This document shows positions 22,059 to 34,000 of a stretch of 64,000 nt of DNA, piece after piece. A program made the position numbers and the translations under genes. This DNA comes from Cordilura impudica. Taxonomy: Eukaryota; Arthropoda; Insecta; Diptera; Scathophagidae. How positions within the stretch are numbered: the stretch's first letter is position 1; the number at the start of each line of letters is the position of its first letter. The notes under the pieces were generated by a model. It was not told the DNA's origin. It ran no database searches and worked only from the letters and a program-made list of their open reading frames with translations. The stretch covers positions 24,533,620-24,597,619 of the forward strand of contig OY821517.1 in assembly GCA_963682025.1 (NCBI GenBank), read 5' to 3'.

Positions 22059-25000
22059 GTAAGAAACATTAATATAAATATTTTAAAATATTTCTTTGAC
22101 AATAATATTTCAAGTTCTAGAAAAAAAAATGAGAGTGGATAGAATCCTACATTCCAAATTTTTAAATTATAGATCATTTTGTTAAGCAGATACAAAAATT
22201 AATTACATATTCAACTCTTAAATAAAAAATAAAAAAATCCTCGAAAAAATTAAGTAAAATCGCCATTAGTTTATTGGCAATTTCTTCAAAAATATTTGGG
22301 AGTCTATACTTGAAAATAAAAATATAATTCAGGAACATTAATGCAGATCGAATTAAAAACGTTATTTCTGATGCCTTTTAAAGTAAAAAATACTGTTCAG
22401 CTGTATTTCTTGATATACAACAAGCAGGGTTTGACAGGGCTTTGCACAATGGCCTATTGAGGAAACTTAAGAAAAATTTACCACCTCCATGTTATATTTT
22501 TTTAACATCTAAGTTAAAAGACCGGTGTTTCTATGTAAAGGTGAATAACGAAATGTCCAACATACGTAAAATTGATGCTGGTATACCCCAGGGGAGCGTA
22601 TTAGGACCAGTACTATTTATATATACTATTTTTATGTCGGATATGCTTTGTATTGATGGGATAACAGTCGCAGCTTATACAGATGACACCGCATTTTTAT
22701 AATACAACCGAAGCTTCAATTTTACTGCAGCAACAAATTAACGTATTACAAACGTGGTTAACTACATGGATCATCAAAGTAAATGCAGAAAAATTGTTTC
22801 ATGTCACATTTTCTTTAAAACGGAATGGATTACCAATTCCAATAAAAGACAAAGTGAAATATCTGGGTGTGTGCTTAGACAGAAGATTAAAATGGAAAAA
22901 TCATGCGAAAAATAAAAAAGTTATGTTTTGGCTTCTGACTTCAAAATAAGAACTGAGTTCGGGCAACAAAATTAGCCTCTATACGACAGTATTAAAACCG
23001 AGGTTAAGAAAATAGACAAATCAAACATACAATGTTCTGTTCTAAAGCAGCCAATACATGTTATTTTTCATATCAATTATGTGTGTTTCTAAATTTTGTA
23101 CGGTGCCCAACACAACCATGACTGTGTTTCGTTTTAATATTTCGTTATCTACACGAACATTTTTCTATCACCTATTTTTTGTTTCGAAAACACATAAACC
23201 ACACAGATTCGAGTGTAACTTTATTTTAAGTTCTTGTTCTGGTAAGTGTACCGCGAAAAAGCAGAAAATGAACAATAAACAGGTTCGAGTTCAGTTAAGT
23301 TCGTGTTCTGGCTCGTGTACTGCGAATGTGGTGAGTTTGAGTATGGTGAGTTTGAGTGTGGTGAGTTTGAGTGTGTTGGGTTTGAGTGTGGTGAGTTTGA
23401 ATGTGGTGAGTTTCAGTGTGATGAGTTTGAGTGTGGTGAGTTTGAATGTGGTGAGTAACATCATACCACATATGACAGGAATGTGGGAAACGACTATAAA
23501 TACCTTTATACCAAATTTCATTTATATTGCTGTAAAATTAGCTGAGATAAAGCATCCCAAAGTTGGAGTTGTATGGGCGCGGCCACTACCCGATGTCCAA
23601 CGCCAACCACATTTAAGAAAATTGTTGGGAACGAATGTATGTATCAATATACCAAGTGCCGAGACAAAAAGTATTTAATTATTTGTGGGCGGTGCCACGC
23701 CCGCACAAAAAAAAATTTGATAAAATATTTCACTGTTATCCAGTTCTGAGCTATGTTGCAAATTTCAAGCCTCTAGCTTATCGGGAAGTTACTTTTAAAA
23801 ATATTTCATTATTTGCGGGCAGTACCACGCCCACACAGAAAAAAAATTTTTATGTAATATTGCATTCTCATCCAGTTCAGAGCTATATTAAAAATTTCAA
23901 GTCTCTAGCTTATAGGGAAGTTACTTTAAAATAGATTCCAAGATTCCTACGGAACATACAAATACACACAAAAACAGACAAGAAAGCGACCTAAAAAAAA
24001 CGTTTTAAATAGGTTTTCTGATCGATGAGTCTACAACAATTAGTAAAAAAAAATCTACTTTATCCATCTGCTTGCATGTAAAAATTCCAGAAACTACTGA
24101 GTCGTTTGTTTTTTGACCTAGTAGAACTAGAAAATACTGCAGCTTCTACCACTACTGAGGTGTTTTTGCAGTTTCTACATCGTCATGGATTTATTGATAA
24201 TTTTTTGATCCGCAATTGGATTTCCTTTGCATGAGACGGTACTTCAAATATGCTCGGAAGAAAATCTGGTGTAGCTAGACTACTAATTAACAAGTTTCCC
24301 AATCTAATGGTTTGACGCTGCAGTAATCAACGTTTGGAGTTAGCAGTTAATTTGTAAATCAAATAAATAGCTATACGCTATTTCTGTGGTTTTCTAGAAT
24401 AACCGCGTATGTCATAAAATCAAAATGTTCAGGGGAGCCAAAAAACGTTATATTTGAAATTATGGGCTCGATATAAAGATTTTAGAGTTTTTATTTAACA
24501 GTCCTGTAGATATAAGCAATAAATACTTTATATAGAATTTTGAGTCAATAATCTTCAGAGGAATAGATCCTAGCGGAGGACGAAAAAAACTATATGTAAA
24601 TTACATTTAAAGTGTGTGCAGATAAAACAACTTATGTCGACAAACGTCGTTTTCTTTGAAAAAGAAAACTATCAATGCAACCACCCATGTAGACATAAGT
24701 TGTTGTTGCTTGAAAAATGGATTTTTTGTTCGTCAACAAAAAGTTAACGGGACTTAGGATGAGAATATAACAACGTATCAAGAATAATAGTGACAAAAAT
24801 TATAAGTGGTTATAAACTGAAAACTAATCCAAAATTACTTTGCTTTTTTTTCATTAATAACAACGTATGTCGCTATGTGTCTTTTTCTGAGAAAATAATT
24901 TGTCAAATTAATTTAATAAATATTGAAGTTACGTCGTTATTTAAAGAAAAACTCAGAAATGGTCAACTTTTTTTTTTTTTTTTTAAATTTAACACATGCA

Positions 25001-28000
25001 GAGAGCGTTAAAAATTAATATATTTGGCATCGTTAACTCAAAACTGACAAAAAATGACATACGCGGTTATTCCAGAAAACCACAGATTTATAATGCTTCT
25101 CCAAAAATCGAAAAGAATTGAAAAAAAATTTTTAAAAATTATTTGTAAAATAGAATTCTATTGGACGCATTTTCGACACTAGATATGTTGCATCAAGTGC
25201 ACGGTCAGTAATGGCTGTTTGGAATAATTATGAAGCATTATACAAGCCATTTGAAGAAGCATCAAGCGATGTAAATCGAAATGGAAAAGATGGAGTAACA
25301 AATAATGAACTGAAAATAAAATTATGTGACACAAATTTTATACATACATAATATGGGATAAATGTTGAATGCATCCAACTCGAACATCTTTCAAAAAAAT
25401 TGCAATAAAGAAATATGACAGTGCCAGAAGCTCATTGTTTAATAATTTTGAAACATCGTGTGTTTCCCAATGCCCAATAACCCCGGGGCATATTATGTAA
25501 TGGTTATCCAGGCCATTAAGGATTAGTAATGTCGCTAAAATTGACCACAAGGAATTTTTTGACAAATTAGGTGTCGAAGCACAATAACGAAGATTGCGAA
25601 TTAAATAGAGAAAAATATGTGGATTTAGTAAATAGTTTAAGAGATTTTTGATCACACCAAGTGGCCGGAAGATAAAATTGCAACTTTTGAAGATAAAAAA
25701 AATAAGGAAATTGGCGAATATAATTAATGTGTGTGCAAACACTTCAGCAAAGATTTAGAGAGTTTTTTATGAGTGAAAGCGACAAGAGTAATAAAGGACT
25801 CGCAACCGTTAAAAGTTGCAATTGATACAATAATAATATCTACTGCAGAATGTGAAAGATCATTTAGCAGAATGAACATAATACTCTCAGACATTCGAAA
25901 CAATTTGCAAATGAGAACAACATAAAGTTTAAAATTGATTGGAAAAGGGTCGGTGGGACCCAGATTTTAAAAATTGTGCTAAAAGTCGACAATAAAATAT
26001 GAACAGGAACAGATATGGCAACTATTCTTAGAATTTTAAGATTCGTAGAATCTGCACTATAGAACAAATATGATTAATTTCGATTTTTTTTCTATTTTCA
26101 GATATATTTATTAACTAAGCATTGCAGGTGACTGATTGAAATAACTTGTTGTTTTTATTTTATTTTTGTAAAGTATTTTTTGATGTATAAACATCTATAC
26201 GCACGCGCGGAGGGGTAAATTTCTATTTCACAATACAATCACAATAACAGCGTAACATGTGAGCCGTAAGACAAAATCGGTGTGACTTATGATTGTATTG
26301 GTGAAAAAAATATGATATGAATAACCTGTTTGAAAATGAAAAACGAAATATGAAAAATGAAAAATAAAAAATGAAAAGTGAAAAATAAAAAACGAAAAAT
26401 AAAAAAAGAAAAATCAAAAATGAAAAATAAAAAATGAAAATTGAAAAACGAAAAATGAAAAATAAAAAATGAAAAATGAAGAATGAAAAATGAAAAATGA
26501 AAAACGAAAAACGAAAAATAAAAAATAAAAATAAAAAATTAAAATATAAAATGAAAAATAAAAAATTGAGAATGAAAAATAAAAAATTAAAAATTAAAAA
26601 TAAAAAATTAAAAATGAAAAATGAAAAATGAAAAATGAAAAATGAAAAACGAAAAACGAAAAACGAAAAATAAAAAAATAAAATTTTAAAATGAAAAATA
26701 AAAAATGATAATTGAAAAATAAAAAATTAAAAATGAAAAATAAAAAAAATTTTAAAAATAAGAAATCAAAAATAAAAAATCAAAAATGAAAAGTGAAAAA
26801 TAAAAAATAAAAAACGAAAAATGAATAATAAAAAAAGAAAAATGAAAAATCAAAAATTAAAATTGAAAAGCAAAAAATGAAAAATGAAAAATAAAAAATG
26901 AAAAATGAAGAACGAAAAATGAAACACGAAAAACTAAAAATGAAAAATAAAAATAACAAGTAAGAAAATTATAGTCGGTCTAGACCGACTATACGATACC
27001 CTATACCATGCGTTAAAGACCCTATCTCTCAGGCCCAACTAACTGGATATATAAAATAAGCATAAACCAAATTTGAGTGGGATTTTTATTAATTTTTTGG
27101 CTGCAGATATGAAAAAGATCATATCGGATGCTATATCTATATGGGGACTAGGCCCCAAAATGGATCGATCCTGACCATGTTTGGTAAAGTCTCTTGTATT
27201 TTGCAGAAATGTGTACAAACAAAATTTGAGAAGAATCAGTGCAATATTTTGGTTTTTTGATGTATTTAAGTGAAGATCGGGAAGCAGCTCTATATGGGGC
27301 CTATGACTGAGAGTTGTCCAATAGGGATCATTTTTGGACTAATGATTAATGGATGTAATAAATACATACAAACCCAATTTGACTAAGGTTTATATGATAA
27401 TTTGGATCTTATGGCAATTTATGTTGATTTCATAGGGGTCATTTGTATGGGGGCTAAGTCTGAAAATAGACCGATTCAATAGCGTTCATCCTAAGGCGGA
27501 TAGAAGCTTATATACCAAATTTCATCGAAATATATTCACATTTGCGACCTGCAGTTTGATTACAAGCTTTACATGGACACACAGACGGACGGACGGACGG
27601 ACGGACATCGTTAAATCGAATCAGATAGTGATTCTGATTCTGATTCGATCGGTATAATTAAAGATGGGTCTAGGTCAAATATTTTTGGTAGTTACAAATA
27701 GCAGCACAAAGTCATTATACCCAAACCACATAGTGGTATAGGGTATAAAAAATAAAAATATAAAATGAAAAATAAAAAATGAAAAATAAAAAAAATTTTA
27801 AAAATAAAAAATCAAAAATCAAAAATTAAAAATGAAAAATGAAAAATAAAAAATGAAAAGTGAAAAATGAAAAATGAAAAACGAAAAATTAAAAATAAAA
27901 ATTTAAAAATGAAAAATAAAAAAACGAAAAATAAAAAATAAAAAATAAAAAATGAAGAAATTAGTGCCCCGGTAGGTGAGTAGGGGGTCGTGGGTTCGAT

Positions 28001-31000
28001 TCCCACCAGAGGCTTTGGTCAGTCGCTGCAAAAACTAGCCAAATGGTCTTTGTCACTCAGCTTATCCCTGGACCCAAATTAAAATACAAATTTACTTTGC
28101 ATTGTAATTAATATAAGTAAATAAATAAATAAAAAAATAAAAAATGAAAAATTAAAAACTTTTGTGGAACTAATAAAAAAATAATAAATATTTATATTAG
28201 CATGGCCCCTGCAGTTGATTGTTGTAAGTGATACATGCATAGGTAGATATGCTTTCTGTTTGATTTTAAAAAAGTGCCATAACAAATCTTAAGTTACTAG
28301 ATGTTTACACATTTCCCCTGTGATCGGACTCACATGATTTTTTTTTTCTAAATAAATGAATTCTTGTTTTTTTTATATTTAATTTATATGCTGTTATATT
28401 ACATAAGCCATACGCTTGTATTTCTCTTAACCATCCCGCTACTTTTAACCTGCCACTTCGACCACTGGTGATACCAATAAATTAAAAAAATTTTTATTGA
28501 AAAAACAACACCCAGATTAACAAAAAAACTAGATGATCTGCAATCAATTATAGCGATTATTCAGATTGTGCTGTAGCTATTTGAATTACTTGACTTCAGA
28601 TAGCTATTTGAATTTTGAAAATGGTCTACTGACCTTAGCTAGCGATCACAGACATTTCAAAAAACAATTGCAACTTTATGAAAGTATACTTTGCCAGAAG
28701 ATTTCTCTTTTGGATATATTAAAACAAAAAACAAAAAACATAAGTCATTTTAATTAGCGATTTTTCCGTAAAGAAATAAGGTATTTAAACAAATTCAGAA
28801 AGTGTTGAGAAAGGGCAGATGACTTAACAAGTTTTGTCTAAAAATAATGTATTAGCAGCATAGTAATGGACCAAACATAGTTTTAGAAAAATTATCTTAT
28901 GCATTTTTAAGGTCAGGATTTCTGATATGATGAAGCAATTCAGATATAGCGCGCCAAAGTGCGATTAAAAAAAATGCTGCTAACGGTCTCTCATAAATTT
29001 ATAATATTAATAAGCTAGGCGATTTCTTGTGACTGATGTTTTGTTCTACCGTTTTATCCCGATTTTGACCAAATGTATATTATTTGAAAGGTATTTCTTT
29101 TTCGCCGTTTTATAGATTTACAGATTTTTAATTTTTTTCCTTTATTTTGAGTAATTTGCATTTAAAGTTGTTACATACATAAAATTACACATATGCTATG
29201 TGTGCTTTATTAAATTTGTTAATGTGTTTGTTAATGAGTTTGTTATCTTCATTCACAATAATAATAAACCATAAGAGTGTTGGTTTGTGAATTGGCTAAT
29301 TTGAAATATAAAGCTGTCTTGAAATTGCACTCGAATTTCGAGCGGTGTAATCTGCTAGTAGATATTAATACACACAAATAAAAACTATTATACTTACATT
29401 TCATTACAGGACTATCCCCTTAAAGGACTACTAACTCTCGAGAGTAGAAACCCTTTTCGATATCGAATGGAATTTCCCAGTCCAAATGAAGTACCAATAC
29501 TAACAAAAATTACTGTCAATGGTAAAGATATTTGTTCATCCGATGACTGTAAGTAAAAGTATTTAAAACCTTTGCCACAGTTATAAACGAAAAAATTTAT
29601 GTACAAAATTTTAGATCTTTCAGAAGGTACAACATTTTCCATAACTCATACCTTTCGCACATCTACCCGAACTCGACCATGTAACCGAGGATGTGCTCAA
29701 CCCTTGCCACAAACACAACCAGTTATCACGACTTCGTCGCCGAAAATATATTCGAATCCTTTTTTGCAAAAATATCCACAATCTCCCACAAAAGCTCCAC
29801 AGCTTAGTAGCAGGCAAAGTGTGACAGAGCATATTGCTCATTTTAATCCCGTTAAAGTTACTTCACCGAAAATATATTCGAATCCTTTTTTGAAACAAGC
29901 TACACAATCTCCTCAAAAAGTGCCACAGCTCGTATCAAGTGCACCACAAAATGGAGATTGCGGCAAAGAAAATAACATTGTAGATTTGATAGTTGGCGGT
30001 GAGGAGCTCTTTCGTGGCCAATTCCCATGGTTAACTGCCATTTATCAAAAGCACGCCGGCTTAAAATTCATTTGTGGTGGCTCTTTAGTTTCGCCGAGAA
30101 CAGTCGTTACTGCAGGGCACTGCATTAAAAGACACAATTTATCGGCGGATCGTTTGTTAGTCCATTTGGGACGTCACAATTTAGACGATTTTAGTGACGA
30201 GAGCTATGTGACCAGAGAGATAGAAAAACTTGCTGTACATCCTCAATATAATCCTACTGTTTTTCCAGATGCTGATTTGGCAATATTGCAGTTAGTCAAA
30301 TCAGTGGAGTAAGTATTTACGATTTCTTTCGAAACATAGAAAACTATCAATACATTTTTAATTATATTTATCTACCCTCCACACCACTGTGCAGGGGTAT
30401 ATGTCAGTTTGTTATTATGTATGTAACGCATCCTTATTACAACTCGAGTCGATATAGGGACGTCCGTGCGAGTAAACCTATAATAACACTGTTTGCCATT
30501 ATTTAGACCAAGTTGGTAATTGAAATGGAGTAAATCGGAAGACCCCTCTAAAATATGCTAAAAATTCAGAGTTGTTATAATTTATTATTTATTATTAAGT
30601 TTATCAAATTGTTAACTTTTTGAAATATTTTGTTCACATTTGTTAAAAATATGTAGTGCAATAAGTCCAGTTATTAAAGTATACGAAAAACCCAGGTAGA
30701 GGGCATCAAGGATTCGGCACAGCCGAATTTAACACTCTCACCTTTTATATAAAACGATAAACTTTTATATAAAACTTAACGTTATTAACAAATTTTCTAT
30801 ATAACTGATAACGGCAAAAATTTAAAAAAAAAAAATAATAATGTCATCGAAATTTCGATAGGAAATTATTGCCTTGGATAAACTAGCTAAAGGATTTTAT
30901 TGTTATAAAATAATATTTAACAGATAATTATTGTTATCGCTTTATTTTGTATTGAAATATTTTTTTTATAAAATAATAACTTTTATCGATATGTTTTCTG

Positions 31001-34000
31001 TCGAAAGTTATTGCAATCGAAATGTATTAAGTGAAGTTATTTTAATCAGAAAATCTTATTGAATCGAAAAATTTTTCTATGGATAATTAATGTAATCGAT
31101 AAATTTTCTATTACAAATTATTGAATTTGATAAATTAATAAATGTTTTGGGAAAAATTATTGTGAACGACAAATTCTATAAAAAAAATCGATAAAATTTC
31201 TGAAAAAAATTTATTGTTATCGAAAAAATTGACATAACTAATGGAATCGATAAATATAACAAAACGAAAAAAGAAAAAAAAAATATAACAATAAATTTTA
31301 ATAATATTTGTTATCGCTAAATTTTCTGTAGAAAATTACTAGAAACGTTAAATTATCATAAAAAAAAAATATTAATAAATAAATTTTTATCGACAAAATT
31401 TACTATAGAAACGTAAATTAATGGAATCGATAAATTTTCTTTAAGAAAATACATACAAAAAAATTTTTTTAATAAATAAATTTTTTATAATATAATTGAT
31501 ATCGATAAAAAAAATTTTAAAAACTTAATGTTATCTATAATCAACTCTGTACAGAAATTATTATTATCGAAAAATTTTATAAAAAAAATAATTGCTGTAG
31601 ATAAATTTTCTTTAAAAAAAAAGAAATTGTTATCGAAAAACTATAATTTTGAGAATTTTTAATAAAAACAGCAAATTTTTATCCTAGTTTCTTTAAATAT
31701 TTCTTTTACCGTTGAATTTTCGGTGAAACTTTTATATGTCAATATATTTTCTATTCAAAAAACTGATTTAATCGATAAAAATTGATAAACTAAGAAGATA
31801 GTGTCAACGAAATGATTTTTCTGTTTAAAATTATGGATATCGTAAAAACAATTATAGAAAATTTTTCTTAACAAAAAACATACATACATATATGTTTTTA
31901 ATTATTCGGTTAAAAATATTTGTAATTTTCTGTAAAAAAAGGAATTTTTATCGATGGAAATTTTTTACAGAAAATTATTGTCATTGATAAAAGCGCTATA
32001 AATATTATTTGTAATCGATAATTTTTTAATAAAAATTAATATCTATCGATAAAAATTTATTTAAAAAATTAATTGCAATCGATAAATTAAAAAAAAATTA
32101 TTGTTATTGAAAAAATTTCTTTAGAAAATTATTGTTATCGAAAAAATATTCTATAGCAAATTTCTATTATTGAAAAAAAGAAAAATTTGCTATAGAAAAT
32201 TATTATCGAAAAAAAATGTCCAAAGAAAATTTGTGTTATCGAAAAAATAGCAAATTTCTATTATCGAAAAAATTTTATATCGAAAATTGTTGTTATCGAA
32301 AAAATTTTGTACAGAAAATTATTGTTACCGAAAAAATTTTCTGTAGAAAATTCTATTATCGAAAAAATTTTCTGTAGAAAATTCTATTATCGAAAACAAT
32401 CTACAAAATAATATTTATCGAAAAAATTTGCCATGGAAAATTATTGTTATTGAAAAAAATTTCTATAGATAATTTTTATCGAAAAATATATCTACAGAAA
32501 ATTATTTTTATTGAAAAAATTACCTATAGAAAATTATTATTGTTGTCGCAAAAGAAATTTCTGTAGAAAATTATTGTTATCGAAAATATTTTCGATTGAA
32601 AATTATTGTTATCGAAAAAATTTTCTGTAGAAAATTGTTATCGAAAAATATTTCTATAGAAAATTATTGTTGTCTTAAAAATTTTCTATAGAAAATTAAT
32701 TTTATCGAAAAATTTTTCTATAGAAAATTATTATCGAAAAAATTTTCTTTAGAAAATTGTTATCGAAAAAAGTTTTTAAAGAAAATTATTGTTACCGAAA
32801 ATATTTTCTATAGAAAATTTCTATTATCGAAAACAATTTCTATAGAAAATTATTGTTATCGAAAAATTTTCTCTAGAAAATTATTGTTATCGAAAAATTT
32901 TCTCTAGAAAATTATTGTTATCGAAAAAAATTCCTGTAGAAAATTATTGTTACCGAACAAAATTTTTAAAGAGAATTATTTTTACCGAAAAAATTTTGTA
33001 TAGAAAATTTCTATTATCAAAAACAATTTCTATAGAAAATTATTATTATCGGAAAATTTACAATAGAAAATTTTTGTTATCGAAAAAATTTACTATAGAA
33101 AATTATTGTTATCGAAAAAACACATCTACAGAAAATTATTGTTATTAAAAAATCCCTATAGAAAATTATTGTTACTATCGAAAAAATTTACTGTAGAAAA
33201 TTGTTATCGAAAAAATTTTTTAAAAGAATTATTGTTATCGAAAAAATTATTAAAGTTATCGAAAAAAATTTTTAAAAAAATTATTGTTACCGAAAAAATT
33301 TTCTATAGAAAATTTCTATTATCGAAAACAATTTCTATAGAAAATTATTGTTATCGAAAAATTTTCTCTAGAAAATTAATGTTATCGAAAACATTTTCTA
33401 TAGAAAATTATTGTTCCCGAAAAAATTTTCTATAGAAAATTATTAACGAAAAAATACACTGTAGAAAATCATTGTTATCGAAAAATTTTTTTAAAGAGAA
33501 TTATTTTTAACAAAAAATTTTTTATAGAACATTTCTATTATCGAAAACATTTTCTATAAAAAAATTATTGTTATCGAAAAATTTTCTATAGAAAATTTTT
33601 GCTATCGAAAAAATTTACAATAGAAAATTATTGTTATCGAAAAAAAATTATATAGATAATTGTTATCGAAAAACATATCTACAGAAAATTATTGTTATTA
33701 AAAAATATATAGGTAAAAAATTATTGTTGTTATAGAAAAAAAATTTTATAGAATATTGTTGTTATCGAAAAAAATTCTATAGTAAATAATTATTGTCATC
33801 GAAAAAATTTTATACAGAAAATTATTGTTATGGAACAAATTTGCTTAACAAATTATGGTCATCGCTAAAAAAATTACACATGAAATTAATGTCTTCCGAT
33901 AACACTGTGAGACAGAAAAAATACCTGGGATGCGATACTTTTTTTTCTGGTAGGTCTGGTCGAGTACAACAAGACTCTGTCATTGAGATTTGCGAAGTAA

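Noticed and set aside
27959..28030. Possible tRNA gene
   Set aside because: Only the T-arm/B box is good; acceptor and D-arm are not, and a SINE-like tail follows.
28566..28757. 63-aa ORF in gd-A intron 1 as an extra exon
   Set aside because: The gd-B gene has no equivalent, and exon 1 and exon 2 already join in phase.
29549..29552. Reading exon 2 through into DDCK
   Set aside because: The GTAAGT donor at 29549 with a matching one in gd-B gives the conserved Tyr codon across the splice; read-through hits no homology.
32915..33435. ORFs with NYCYRK repeats
   Set aside because: Produced by the TTATCGA satellite; no start context or family.
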